A stretch of 64,000 nt of DNA, taken from Streptomyces sp. MST-110588. GTDB taxonomy: Bacteria > Actinomycetota > Actinomycetes > Streptomycetales > Streptomycetaceae. The DNA is taken from positions 2,597,501-2,661,500 of the forward strand of contig NZ_CP074380.1 in assembly GCF_022695595.1 (NCBI RefSeq). The letters are read 5' to 3'. Every line of letters starts with the position of its first letter. Positions within the stretch are counted from its first letter, which is position 1. This document shows positions 43,720 through 52,734 of the stretch, in pieces. The notes below the pieces were generated by a model. The model made no database searches. It was not told where the DNA came from and saw only the letters and a list, made by a program, of their open reading frames with translations. A program made the position numbers and the translations under genes.

Positions 43720-43815
43720 GTCGTGCTCCCTCCGCTGACAGATCATTTCCGGCTCAGCGTAGGTCCACACAAGTGACGTCCAGCGGAATTCGTCCCGTAT
43801 GCGGTCGGTCCGCGC

Positions 43816-44907
43816 TCAGTCGGTGAGCCACGCCCGGAGCCGTTCCTCGCAGTGGATGATGCGCTCGGTGGCCACCCGCTCGTCCTTCTTGTGGGCGAGC
43901 AGCGCGTCCCCGGGGCCGTAGTTCACCGCGGGGACGCCCAGCGCGCTGAAGCGTGCGACGTCCGTCCAGCCGAACTTGGGCAGCGGGACGCCGCCGACGG
44001 CCTCCATGAACGCCTTGGCCGCGGGGTGCGACAGGCCCGGCAGCGCGCCGGGCGAGTGGTCGTCCACGGTCAGCTCGGCCACCCCGCAGCCGTCGAAGAC
44101 CTCGCGGAGGTGGTCCAGCGCCTGCTCCTGGGTGCGGTCGGGCGCGTAACGGAAGTTCACGGTGACCGTGCAGGAGTCGGGGACGACATTGCCCGCGACG
44201 CCGCCCTCGATGCCCACGGCGTTCAGCCCCTCGCGGTATTCGAGCCCGTCGATGACGGCCCGGCGCGGCTCGTAGGCGGCCAGCCTGGCCAGGATCGGGG
44301 CGGCGGCGTGGATGGCGTTGGCGCCCATCCAGCTCCGCGCCGAGTGGGCCCGCTCGCCCTCGGTCCGCAGCAGCACCCGCAAGGTGCCCTGGCAGCCGCC
44401 CTCGACCTGGGTGTCGGTGGGCTCCAGCAGGATCGCGAAGTCGCCTTCCAGCCACTTGGGGTGCCGCTCGGCGAGCCGCTTGAGGCCGTTGTGCTCCGCG
44501 GAGATCTCCTCGGCGTCGTAGAAGACGAAGGTCAGGTCGCGGTTGGGCGCGGGCACCGTGGCGGCGATGCGCAGTTGTACGGCGACGCCGGACTTCATGT
44601 CGGTGGTGCCGCAGCCCCACAGGACGCCGTCCTGGTCCAGGCGCGAGGGAACGTTCCCGGCGATCGGCACGGTGTCCAGGTGGCCCGCCAGGACGACCCG
44701 CTCCTTGTGCCCCAGTTCGGTCCGCGCCACCACGGCGTTGCCGTCCCGGGTCACCGTCAGGTGCGCCAGCGGGCGCAGCGCGTTCTCCACCGCGTCGGCG
44801 ATCGCCTTCTCGTCCTGGCTGACGGAGGGGATGTCGACGAGCTGCGCGGTCAGTCCGGCCGCGTCGAGGGACAGGTCCAGTACGGGGGTCTGCGTGGAGC
44901 GCTCCAT
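43816..44907 (-). CDS. dapE: Succinyl-diaminopimelate desuccinylase
   Basis: 363 aa M20 metallopeptidase. Metal ligands in GHLDTVP, GTTDMKSG, and YDAEEISAEHNG, plus a C-terminal NYGPGDALLAHKKDE. Releases succinate from N-succinyl-LL-DAP in lysine and peptidoglycan DAP synthesis. Leaderless: TAGGGT 6 nt before the ATG. Starts 40 bp from a divergent leaderless gene. DapC is encoded 3 kb away. Confidence 0.95.
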   Translation of the reverse strand: MERSTQTPVLDLSLDAAGLTAQLVDIPSVSQDEKAIADAVENALRPLAHLTVTRDGNAVVARTELGHKERVVLAGHLDTVPIAGNVPSRLDQDGVLWGCGTTDMKSGVAVQLRIAATVPAPNRDLTFVFYDAEEISAEHNGLKRLAERHPKWLEGDFAILLEPTDTQVEGGCQGTLRVLLRTEGERAHSARSWMGANAIHAAAPILARLAAYEPRRAVIDGLEYREGLNAVGIEGGVAGNVVPDSCTVTVNFRYAPDRTQEQALDHLREVFDGCGVAELTVDDHSPGALPGLSHPAAKAFMEAVGGVPLPKFGWTDVARFSALGVPAVNYGPGDALLAHKKDERVATERIIHCEERLRAWLTD

Positions 44908-44947
44908 GGGCCGACCCTATCGGCAGCCCTCCAGTACGGTGGGCTGC
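44908..44947. promoter_or_regulatory. Back-to-back leaderless promoters (dapE and divergent gene)
   Basis: 40 bp separate the two start codons. The dapE -10 (TAGGGT, 44914-44919, minus) and the divergent -10 (TACGGT, 44935-44940, plus) each sit 6-7 nt before their start, so each -35 must fall in or near the other core promoter. Confidence 0.55.
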
Positions 44948-45898
44948 GTGTCACCCCAGCCCATCGCCCCCGCTCGTCGCCGGCGCCTCGTGCGTCTCAC
45001 GGCGGCCTTCGCCGTGCTCCTCGGACTGGTCGTCTACCTCGTGGTGCAGTACGTGACCGGCGGCCCCGGCGCGCCCCGCTGCACCGTACGGGCCGAAAGC
45101 GGCGGTGAGCCGTACGAGCTGTCGCCCGAGCAGGCCGGCAACGCCGCAACGATCTCCGCCGTCGCCTCGGCGCGCGGACTGCCGGAGCGGGCCGTGACGA
45201 TCGCGCTGGCCACCGCCATGCAGGAGTCGGGGCTGCGCAACATCGACTTCGGCGACCGGGACTCGGTGGGGCTCTTCCAGCAGCGGCCGTCCCAGGACTG
45301 GGGCACCGTCAAGCAGATCATGGACCCGGTCTACTCGGCCGGGGAGTTCTACACGCACCTGGTCAAGGTCCGGGGGTATTCGCGACTGCCGCTGACGGTC
45401 GCCGCGCAGAAGGTGCAGCGCAGCGGCTATCCGCAGGCGTACGCCAAGCACGAGGCGAACGCGGCGCTGCTGACCGGCGCGCTGACGGGCCGGGACGCGG
45501 CGGCGATGACGTGCTCGCAGAGCCGTCCGGCCGACGCGCGGACGGGGGGTGCGCGGGCGGTGCGCGAGAAGCTGGTCCGTGAGTTCGGCCCGCAGGTGCT
45601 GCCGCGTACGGCCGGGGCGGCGCGGACCGCCGGCGGGGGCGCCGGGGACGGTGACACGGTGCTGTCGGTGCCCGTGCCGCGGACCGTGGCCGGGGGCGGG
45701 ACCGGCGGCGGGCCGCAGCGGCGCGGCTGGGAGCTGGCGACCTGGGCGATGGCCCATTCCGCCGAATTGCGCATCGAACAGATTTCTTATGACGGCAGGA
45801 TGTGGACCGCCGCCGATTCGGGAAAGGGGTGGCGGAAAGCGGAAGGAAAGGCCGCGAGCGCCCCTGCAACGGACGTACGAATCGTCACCGCTCACTAG
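44948..45898 (+). CDS. Membrane-anchored lytic transglycosylase-like protein
   Basis: 316 aa; GTG at 44948. N-terminal basic stretch and one membrane helix (LTAAFAVLLGLVVYLVVQYV), then an extracytoplasmic domain: ALATAMQESGLRNIDFGDRDSVGLFQQRPSQDWG followed by a C-terminal RGWELATWAMAHSAELRIEQI domain. The E-S-G and S-V-G-L-F-Q-Q-R-P pattern resembles transglycosylase/lysozyme-like domains; databases often mislabel homologues as heavy metal transporters. Cleavage of cell wall is plausible, not shown. Confidence 0.72.
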   Translation: MSPQPIAPARRRRLVRLTAAFAVLLGLVVYLVVQYVTGGPGAPRCTVRAESGGEPYELSPEQAGNAATISAVASARGLPERAVTIALATAMQESGLRNIDFGDRDSVGLFQQRPSQDWGTVKQIMDPVYSAGEFYTHLVKVRGYSRLPLTVAAQKVQRSGYPQAYAKHEANAALLTGALTGRDAAAMTCSQSRPADARTGGARAVREKLVREFGPQVLPRTAGAARTAGGGAGDGDTVLSVPVPRTVAGGGTGGGPQRRGWELATWAMAHSAELRIEQISYDGRMWTAADSGKGWRKAEGKAASAPATDVRIVTAH

Positions 45899-46197
45899 TC
45901 CGACCGATCCCTCTGTAGGGGCACCCGTGTCAACTTCCGGCATGCCCTGACGGCGCCTGTCGTGCCCCTGGCCATTCTCGACGGAGCCCTTGCGCCCCAA
46001 GAGGTGTGACGTTTCCTCGCACTGCTGCACACGGCGGAATTCGCCCGGTTTCCCCCGCGACAGATTATGTGACGCTTTACCGATTCTTTGCTTTCGCTCA
46101 CCGCAACCTTCCCGGGTCTGGAGCGGTATTCACTGCGTCCGCCCGGCGGACGGCACGTCTGTCAGAAGAACCAGTCCCTCTCCGTAAAAGGAGCACC

Positions 46198-46647
46198 ATG
46201 TCCCTCCCCCTTACGCGTCGGATCGCCCGAGCCGCGCTGCTGGTCGCAGCCGGCGCAGCTCCCATGGTCGGCGCGGCCGGTTCTGCGAGCGCCATGGACC
46301 TGACCAAGAAGCCCGACCTGGGCGCGCTGACCGCCGTCGACCCCGGGAGCGTCGCCGACGCCGTGGACGACACCACGCAGGGGGCGACCGAGGTCGCGGG
46401 CGAGACCGGCGGCGAGACCGTCAAGCACGCCGTCCCCGCCGCGGGCAAGGCCGCCGGCGGCACGGTGAAGAAGGCCACCCCGGCCGCCCAGAAGATCGCC
46501 GGTGACACCGCGGGCAACGCGGGGGACCTCCTCGGCGACACCGCCAAGTCCGCCACCGAGAGCGAGCTGACCGGCTCCCTGCCCATGGACGCGCTGGGCG
46601 AGGACATGAGCCCGCAGATGCTGGCCGACGGCCTCCTGGACTCCTGA
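46198..46647 (+). CDS. Small secreted hypothetical protein
   Basis: 149 aa; ATG with AAAGGAG. Signal peptide ends GSASA near residue 30. The mature part is Ala/Gly/Thr-rich with repeats like GDTAGNAGDLLGDTAK and no Cys, so probably unstructured and surface-exposed or wall-associated. Function unknown. Strong terminator follows. Confidence 0.7.
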   Translation: MSLPLTRRIARAALLVAAGAAPMVGAAGSASAMDLTKKPDLGALTAVDPGSVADAVDDTTQGATEVAGETGGETVKHAVPAAGKAAGGTVKKATPAAQKIAGDTAGNAGDLLGDTAKSATESELTGSLPMDALGEDMSPQMLADGLLDS

Positions 46648-46660
46648 CACGGGAAACGTG

Positions 46661-46697
46661 AAGGGGCCCGGGACGCCTGTCGCGCCCCGGGCCCCTT
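46661..46697 (+). terminator. Terminator of the secreted hypothetical gene
   Basis: AAGGGGCCCGGG (46661-46672) pairs with CCCGGGCCCCTT (46686-46697). Confidence 0.85.
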
Positions 46698-46780
46698 TCC
46701 CGTGCCTGTTTCCCGTGTCTGCCGGTGCCTGATTCCCCTGCGTACGAGGCTTGCGGTGCGCCGTACGTACGGGCGGCCCG

Positions 46781-46806
46781 CCGTCTGCCGTACGTACGGC
46801 AGACGG
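46781..46806. repeat. 26-bp perfect palindrome
   Basis: A perfect palindrome with centre GTACGTAC and half-sites CCGTCTGCC, ending 3 bp before the CTAG of MITE copy 2. The area around it holds several GTACG repeats. Confidence 0.8.
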
Positions 46807-46809
46807 TCG

Positions 46810-46978
46810 CTAGGGCGCTTCTGACGGATCTCCGCGGCCTCGCGACGCCCGGCACGCACCCTCGCCGCACGGCGCAAAGGGACAGGTGGCTCCGCCACAT
46901 GACCCTTCACACCGCACGCCGAGCGCACGCACCGAACACCGCTCCGTCTTCCACGGAGATCCATCAGAAACGCCCTAG
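46810..46978. mobile_element. MITE-like element, copy 2
   Basis: 161-bp core (46814-46974) between two CTAG tetranucleotides; reverse complement identical to 27701-27869. The right-hand CTAG contains the TAG stop of dapC on the minus strand (46975-46977). No coding capacity. Confidence 0.85.
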
Positions 46979-48078
46979 CCCTGTTCGCCGAGCCGCTGGA
47001 CCGCCGCGGCCACCCGCTCGTCGGTCGCGGTGAACGCGATCCGTACGAACCGCTCCCCCGCCGTCCCGTAGAAGTCCCCCGGCGCCACGAGGATGCCGCG
47101 CTTGGCCAGATCGCCGACGGTGTCCCAGCACGGCTCGTCGCGCGTCGCCCACAGGTACAGCGACGCCTCGCTGTGCTCGATGCGGAACCCGGCCGACTCC
47201 AGGGCCCCGCGCAGCGCGGAGCGCCGGCGGGCGTACCGCTCCCGCTGCTCGGTGACATGGGCGGTGTCCCCCAGCGCCACGGCCGTGGCGGCCTGCACCG
47301 GCGCGGGGATCATCATTCCGCCGTGCTTGCGGATGGCCAGCAGCTCGCCCAGGACCGCCGGGTCACCGGCGAGGAAGGCGGCGCGGTAGCCGGCGAGGTT
47401 GGAGCGCTTGGAGAGCGAGTGGACGGCCACGACGCCCTCGTACGAGCCGTCGCAGACGTCCGGGTGCAGCACCGAGACCGGCTCGGCGTCCCAGCCCAGC
47501 TCCAGGTAGCACTCGTCGCTGAAGACCAGGATGCCGTGCTCGCGCGCCCAGGCCACGGCCCGGCGCAGTTCCTGGACGCCGAGCACCCGGCCGGTGGGGT
47601 TGGACGGCGAGTTCAGCCACAGCAGCCGTACGCCGGCGGGGTCCAGGTCCCACGGGTCGTCGTAGACCACCGGCTCGGCGCCCGCCAGCCGCGCGCCCAC
47701 CTCGTACGTCGGGTAGGCCAGCCGCGGATGGGCCACCTTGTCACCGGCGCCCAGGCCGAGCTGGGTCGGCAGCCAGGCCACCAGTTCCTTGGAGCCGACC
47801 ACCGGCAGCACGTTGGTGTGCTCCAGCCCCTGGGCCCCCAGCCGGGCCGCGGCCCAGCCGGTGAGCGCGTCACGCAGGGCGGGCGTGCCCCACACCGTGG
47901 GATAGCCGGGGCTGTCCGAGGCGTCCGTCAGCGCCTGCCGGACGAGCGCGGGCACCGGGTCGACCGGCGTGCCGACGGACAGGTCGACGATGCCGTCCGG
48001 GTGCGCGGCGGCCGTAGCCTTGTACGGCTCCAGCCGGTCCCAGGGGAAGACGGGAAGACGGGATGAGACTGCGCCCAC
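46975..48078 (-). CDS. dapC: Succinyldiaminopimelate transaminase
   Basis: 367 aa PLP class I aminotransferase. PLP Lys in SLSKRSNLAG, N/D pair in LWLNSPSNPTG and FSDECYLELGW, and the RIAF tail. The gene sits next to fdxA in many actinobacteria. GTG start with AGAGAG upstream. Its TAG stop is the MITE flank. Acts with DapE in the succinylase branch to meso-DAP. Confidence 0.93.
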   Translation of the reverse strand: MGAVSSRLPVFPWDRLEPYKATAAAHPDGIVDLSVGTPVDPVPALVRQALTDASDSPGYPTVWGTPALRDALTGWAAARLGAQGLEHTNVLPVVGSKELVAWLPTQLGLGAGDKVAHPRLAYPTYEVGARLAGAEPVVYDDPWDLDPAGVRLLWLNSPSNPTGRVLGVQELRRAVAWAREHGILVFSDECYLELGWDAEPVSVLHPDVCDGSYEGVVAVHSLSKRSNLAGYRAAFLAGDPAVLGELLAIRKHGGMMIPAPVQAATAVALGDTAHVTEQRERYARRRSALRGALESAGFRIEHSEASLYLWATRDEPCWDTVGDLAKRGILVAPGDFYGTAGERFVRIAFTATDERVAAAVQRLGEQG

Positions 48079-48208
48079 GGTGCTCTCTTTCGTCGGTCCG
48101 GTGCCATGAAGGGTGGCACGCCCGGTGACGGGCCGGGCGGCACCCGCCCCGGCGTCGCCGGGTTCACTCCCGTCTCACGCGTCACACATCGGGAAACGGG
48201 AGGACAAG

Positions 48209-48297
48209 CGCCTCGGTCCCGTACGGCGCGCGCTCTCCCGCGCCGGGCAGCCGGAGCAGCCGGGCACGGCAGGAGCGGGCCGTACGGGACCGAGGCG
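48209..48297 (-). terminator. fdxA terminator with internal hairpin
   Basis: 19-bp perfect stem (48209-48227 with 48279-48297) enclosing a 51-nt loop that itself pairs (CCGGGCAGCC / GGAGCAGCCGGG). Separates fdxA from dapC. Confidence 0.7.
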
Positions 48298-48314
48298 GCG
48301 CGCCGCGCGCCCGC

Positions 48315-48635
48315 TTACTGGTTCTGCGGCGGCAGCGCTGCGATGAAGGGGTGGTCCCGCTCGATCAGACCGAGCTTGCTGGCACCACCGGGCGAACCGA
48401 GCTCGTCGAAGAACTCCACGTTCGCCTTGTAGTAGTCCTTCCACTCCTCCGGGGTGTCGTCCTCGTAGAAGATCGCCTCGACCGGGCAGACCGGCTCACA
48501 GGCTCCGCAGTCAACGCATTCGTCCGGGTGGATGTACAAGGACCGGGAGCCCTCGTAGATGCAGTCGACGGGGCACTCCTCGATGCATGCCTTGTCCTTG
48601 ACGTCGACACAAGGCTGCGCGATGACGTAGGTCAC
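48315..48635 (-). CDS. fdxA: 7Fe ferredoxin FdxA
   Basis: 106 aa. Cys9, Cys17, Cys50 fit the 3Fe-4S cluster and Cys21, Cys40, Cys43, Cys46 the 4Fe-4S cluster (ACIEECPVDCIYEG and CVDCGACEPVCP). Electron carrier, typical of actinobacteria. GTG start with AGGAGG 9 nt upstream. Confidence 0.95.
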   Translation of the reverse strand: MTYVIAQPCVDVKDKACIEECPVDCIYEGSRSLYIHPDECVDCGACEPVCPVEAIFYEDDTPEEWKDYYKANVEFFDELGSPGGASKLGLIERDHPFIAALPPQNQ

Positions 48636-48774
48636 GCTGTCGTTCCTCCTCGGTAGGGCTGGCGGACCGATTGGCAGTTCCGCCGCGGGGCGCGCGGGAG
48701 CGCGGCGTCGTCGATGCCCGCACCTAGTATCTCCGTTCCCGGGCAGGAGACGAACAAGAGGGGCGGGTAGAGCC

Positions 48775-49842
48775 GTGGAATTCACTGCCGGCGGACGGCT
48801 GGAGGTCCGTATCAACCGTGCTGACGTGGGCAAAAGGGTATCTGTCCGGCGCCGTACCGGCACTGCCCCGGGAGCCGGCGGCTTCACCGACACCGTCGGT
48901 GTCCTCACGTCCTGGGACGCGGGTGTGCTGAGCATCACACGACGGGACGGGGAGTCCGTCCGGATCGAGGAGTCGGCTCTGGTGGCGGGCAAGGTGGTGC
49001 CCGCGGCGCCGGCCCGCCGCCGGGGCCCCGCCGCCGGCGCCCGGGAACTGGACCGCGCCGCCGCCCGCGCCTGGCCGCCCGTGGAGAGCGCGCGGATCGG
49101 GGAGTGGGAACTGCGCGCGGCCGGCGGCTTCACCCGCCGCGCCAATTCCGTGCTGCCGCTGGGCGGTCCCGGTATGCCGCTGGACGCGGCCCTGGACCAG
49201 GTACGGGCCTGGTACCGGGAGCGTGGACTGCCCGCGTACCTTCAGGTCAGTACGGGTGCGGCGGACACCCAGGAGCGGCTGGCGGCCGAGCTGGCGAGCC
49301 GCGGGTGGACGCGGGAGGCGGTGACGGAGGTGCGGGTGGCGGCACTGGCACCGCTGGCGGACACCACCGCGGACCTGACGCGGGTGACTCTCTCGCGCGA
49401 CATCGGCCCGGCGTGGCTGCGGCGCTACCGGCGCTCGGCCCGGCCCTCCCCCGAGGTGCTCCAGGTGCTGCGCGGCGGGCCGTCGGTGTGGTTCGCGAGC
49501 GTGGCGGGGCCGGACCAGGGCAACGGGACGGATCCGCACGGCACGGAGGAGGTGGAGGGCACCGGCGGGGCGGCGGCGCCCGTCGCGATCGGCCGCTGTG
49601 TGGTGGACGGGCGGTGGGCCGGGTTCGCGGCCGTCGAGGTCGATCCCGCCCACCGGCGGCGGGGACTGGCCACCGCCGTGATGGCCGCCCTGGCCCGCAA
49701 GGCCCTGGACGAGGGCGCCTCGGCCGCGTATCTCCAGGTGGAGGCGGACAACGACAGCGCCCGCACGTTCTATGACGGCATGGGTTTCACCACCCATCAC
49801 TTCCACCACCATTGGCGCGCCTCCCAGGGAGGTGCCCACTGA
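48775..49842 (+). CDS. GNAT acetyltransferase with N-terminal extension
   Basis: 355 aa. GTG start with GAGGGGCGG upstream. N-terminal ~85 residues form a beta-rich Sm/PRC-like domain (GKRVSVRRRTG, GVLSITRRDGESVRIEE). The C-terminal GNAT fold has VEVDPAHRRRGLATAVMAAL, AYLQVEADNDSARTFYDGMGF. Substrate unknown. Divergent from fdxA. Located upstream of the SirB1-like gene (18-nt gap). Confidence 0.88.
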   Translation: MEFTAGGRLEVRINRADVGKRVSVRRRTGTAPGAGGFTDTVGVLTSWDAGVLSITRRDGESVRIEESALVAGKVVPAAPARRRGPAAGARELDRAAARAWPPVESARIGEWELRAAGGFTRRANSVLPLGGPGMPLDAALDQVRAWYRERGLPAYLQVSTGAADTQERLAAELASRGWTREAVTEVRVAALAPLADTTADLTRVTLSRDIGPAWLRRYRRSARPSPEVLQVLRGGPSVWFASVAGPDQGNGTDPHGTEEVEGTGGAAAPVAIGRCVVDGRWAGFAAVEVDPAHRRRGLATAVMAALARKALDEGASAAYLQVEADNDSARTFYDGMGFTTHHFHHHWRASQGGAH

Positions 49843-49859
49843 ACGGGTACGACCCTGCT

Positions 49860-50738
49860 ATGCATCCGGACCCCGACCCGAACCCGGGCCCCCACCCCGA
49901 GCCGGACGGCGGATCGGCCGCCCGGCGGCGGCAGTTCGCGCGGGCCGCCCGCGAGGAGCGGCCCGACCTCGCGCTGCTGTGCCTGCTCATCGCCGCGGAG
50001 GCCGACCCCGCGCTGGACGGGGCCGGGATCGACGCGGCGCAGATCGAACTCGACCGGCTGGCCGGCCTGCTCCCGTACGCGCCGTCCGGCGGCCCCCGCC
50101 CCTGGGCCCGTAACGTCGCCGAACTCCTCGGCACCCGGTTCGGCTTCCGGGGCTCGCCCGCGGACTACCGGCGCCTGGAGTCCTCGCTGCTCCATGAGGT
50201 GCTGCGGCGCCGGCGCGGGCTGCCGATCCTGCTGTCGGTGGTGTGGATGGAGGTGGCGCGACGGGCCGGGGCGCCGGTGTACGGGGTGGCGCTGCCGGGG
50301 CACTTCGTCGTGGGTTTCGGGGATCCGTACGGGCGGTACGTGCTGGCCGACCCGTTCGACGGCGGGCGGCTGCTGACCGACGAGGACGCGGCGGTGCTGG
50401 TCGCGGGCGCCACCGGGGCGCCGCTGACCGCGCAGATGCTCACCCCCGCCGGGCCGCTGGAGATCGCGCTGCGGGTGCTGAACAACATCCGCGCGTGGGC
50501 GGCGGCCCGGCCCGAGCGCAGCGATGTGCAGCTTTGGGCGGTGGAGCTGTCGCTGCTGCTGCCGAGCCGTCCGGCGCGGCTGCGTCATGAGCACGCCGAA
50601 CTGCTGGTGCAGCGCGGCGACTTCCTCAAGGGGGCGGCGGAACTGGAGGAGTACGCGCGGATCGTGGAGCCGGTCGAGCCGGCGACCGCGCGGGCGGTCC
50701 GCCGTCAGGCCGCCGCGGCGCGGGCGATGCTCAACTGA
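49860..50738 (+). CDS. SirB1 / transglutaminase-like family protein
   Basis: 292 aa. GLPILLSVVWMEVARRAGAP and GVALPGHFVVGFGD match the SirB1_N domain (PF13369). The usual catalytic Cys is replaced; the fold is transglutaminase-like. The C-terminus carries TPR-like helices (LLPSRPARLRHEHAELL). First 30 residues are Pro/Asp-rich. 18-nt gap after the GNAT gene; probable operon. Function unclear. Confidence 0.85.
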   Translation: MHPDPDPNPGPHPEPDGGSAARRRQFARAAREERPDLALLCLLIAAEADPALDGAGIDAAQIELDRLAGLLPYAPSGGPRPWARNVAELLGTRFGFRGSPADYRRLESSLLHEVLRRRRGLPILLSVVWMEVARRAGAPVYGVALPGHFVVGFGDPYGRYVLADPFDGGRLLTDEDAAVLVAGATGAPLTAQMLTPAGPLEIALRVLNNIRAWAAARPERSDVQLWAVELSLLLPSRPARLRHEHAELLVQRGDFLKGAAELEEYARIVEPVEPATARAVRRQAAAARAMLN

Positions 50739-50871
50739 GCCACGTCGCCCGGCCGGACCCCGCCGGAACCCGCACCGCTCAGCCGCACCGCGTCACCCGC
50801 ACCTCGACATGCACACCACGTCACCCGCGCCGCCGCGCCTCACGGCTCCCGCCTCCCGGCGTACCCGCGCC

Positions 50872-51960
50872 TCACGGCTCCCGGCGTACGACCAGGAGCG
50901 TCGCGTCGTCCTTCAGCTCGCCGCCGGAGAAGTGCTCCAGGTCCGCGCGCAGGGTCCGGGCCAGCTCGGCCGGCTCCAGGTGCGTCCAGCGGGCCAGCCG
51001 CTCGCGCAGCGGGTAGAACGACCCGTCCGCGCCGCGGGCCTCGGTCACCCCGTCGGTGCACAGCAGGATCCAGTCGTCCGCCAGCGGCTCGATCTCCACA
51101 CCGCGCCGGGGCTCGCCGGTCAGCGTGCCGAGCCCCAGCGGCAGCGCGCCCTCGCCGTCGGTGCACTCGATGATCTCGCCGTGGCGGAAGCGGAAGTAGG
51201 AGATGTGCCCGCAGGACAGCGCGCGGGCCCCGTCCTCGCGCAGCTCCAGCAGCAGTGCGGTGGCGAAGCGCTCCTGGGCGCCGTGCTCGACCGACTGGGT
51301 GTTGTAGCGGGTCAGTGCCTGCTCCATGCGCTCGGCGACGACCTCCAGCGCCTCCTTGTGATGGGCCGCCTCGCGGAAGGACGCCAGGATCTCGTGGCCC
51401 GCGCCGATGGCGGGCACGCCCTTGCCCTGGACGTCGCCGATCATCACCCGCCGGCCGAACGGGGTGTCCACCGCCTCGTATATGTCGCCGCCGACCCGGG
51501 CGCCCTCCTGGGCGGAGACGTAGAACCCGAAGGCCCGCAGCGGTCCGGCGGTCAGCGGCAGCTCGCGCATCATCGCCCGCTGGACGACGTCGGCGACCAG
51601 GCTGGTGCGCGCGTACAGGACCTCACGCTCCAGCCGGATGCGGCACAGCACGATCGAGAAGACGGCCACCAGCACCGCGCCGAAGACACCGACCACCCTG
51701 CTGGCCGTCGCCCAATGGGTGAGGGTGAACAGGTAGGTGTAGGTCAGACACAGGACGTAGACGGTGGCCACGACCACCGAGCAGGGGCGGGAGCAGCGCA
51801 GCGCGCCGATCAGCGGAATGATGCCCAGGAACAGGGCGAGGTGGGTGTCGGGGCCCAGCATCGCGTCCACGGCCGTGATGGCGACGAGGACGGCGATCAG
51901 GCCCAGGGAGAAACCCCGGCCGGTGTTCGCGGCGCCCGTGGCCGCTCGGGAGGCAGGCAT
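50872..51960 (-). CDS. Membrane PP2C/SpoIIE-type serine phosphatase
   Basis: 362 aa. Four or five membrane segments in the first 110 residues, then a SpoIIE-like phosphatase domain: GFYVSAQEGARVGGDIYE, GDVQGKGVPA, CGHISYFRFR, LLCTDGVTEARG, KDDATLLVV. Predicts dephosphorylation of anti-sigma-antagonist proteins (RsbU-like). No sigma-B partner in this window. ATG start; convergent with the SirB1-like gene. Confidence 0.9.
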   Translation of the reverse strand: MPASRAATGAANTGRGFSLGLIAVLVAITAVDAMLGPDTHLALFLGIIPLIGALRCSRPCSVVVATVYVLCLTYTYLFTLTHWATASRVVGVFGAVLVAVFSIVLCRIRLEREVLYARTSLVADVVQRAMMRELPLTAGPLRAFGFYVSAQEGARVGGDIYEAVDTPFGRRVMIGDVQGKGVPAIGAGHEILASFREAAHHKEALEVVAERMEQALTRYNTQSVEHGAQERFATALLLELREDGARALSCGHISYFRFRHGEIIECTDGEGALPLGLGTLTGEPRRGVEIEPLADDWILLCTDGVTEARGADGSFYPLRERLARWTHLEPAELARTLRADLEHFSGGELKDDATLLVVRREP

Positions 51961-52096
51961 AACACCATTCAGCCTGCGTCACACCGTGCACCGGCGCCCA
52001 GAGGCGAAAGTCCCCGCGGGCGTGTCGCAGGGCGTGTCGCCGGGCCTGTGGGGACCCGGACGCCGGTCCCCGGGGCCCCCTCCGGGCCGCCTCCGG

Positions 52097-52702
52097 TTAC
52101 AGCCAGCCCTTGTCGCGCGCGGTGCGGGCCGCCTCGGCGCGGTTGCGGGCACCCGTCTTCTGGATGGCCAGGGAGAGGTAGTTGCGGACGGTGCCCTGCG
52201 AGAGGTGCAGGGCACGGGCTATCTCGGCGTTGGTGGAGCCGTCGGCCGCCGCGCGCAGCACCTCGCGCTCCCGGTCGGTGAGCGGGCTGGCACCGTCGGC
52301 CAGGGCCGCCGCCGCCAGCACCGGGTCGATGACCCGCTCGCCGCGCAGCACCCGCCGTACGGCGTCGGCGAGCTGCGCCGCCGGGGCGTCCTTGACGAGG
52401 AAGGCGTGTGCGCCGGACTCCATCGCCCGGCGCAGATAGCCGGGGCGGCCGAAGGTGGTGAGGATGACGACCTTCAGGTCCGGGAACTCGCCGCGCAGCA
52501 GCGCGGCGGCGTCCAGACCGCTCATGCCGGGCATTTCGATGTCCAGCAGGGCGACGTCCACGTCGTGGGCGCGGACCGCCGGCAGCACGTCGTCGCCGCG
52601 GGCCGCCTGCGCCACCACCTCCAGGTCCTCCTCCAGTCCCAGCAGTGCGGCGAGCGCCTCCCTGACCATGGACTGGTCCTCGGCCAGCAGGAGTCTGATC
52701 AT
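52097..52702 (-). CDS. NarL/DesR-like response regulator
   Basis: 201 aa. Receiver domain with acid pocket AED and phosphoacceptor Asp54 in LLDIEMPG, Lys in LVKD. C-terminal LuxR-type HTH: LTDREREVLRAAADGSTNAE. It follows the kinase gene by 32 nt and is last in a four-gene operon, where it likely activates the operon itself. Confidence 0.93.
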   Translation of the reverse strand: MIRLLLAEDQSMVREALAALLGLEEDLEVVAQAARGDDVLPAVRAHDVDVALLDIEMPGMSGLDAAALLRGEFPDLKVVILTTFGRPGYLRRAMESGAHAFLVKDAPAAQLADAVRRVLRGERVIDPVLAAAALADGASPLTDREREVLRAAADGSTNAEIARALHLSQGTVRNYLSLAIQKTGARNRAEAARTARDKGWL

Positions 52703-52734
52703 GCCGTCAGCCTAGTGCCGCGCACGGGCCCGCC

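Noticed and set aside
44951..46030. A 359-codon minus-strand frame opposite the transglycosylase-like gene
   Set aside because: No recognisable motifs; the plus-strand frame has signal-anchor and domain features.
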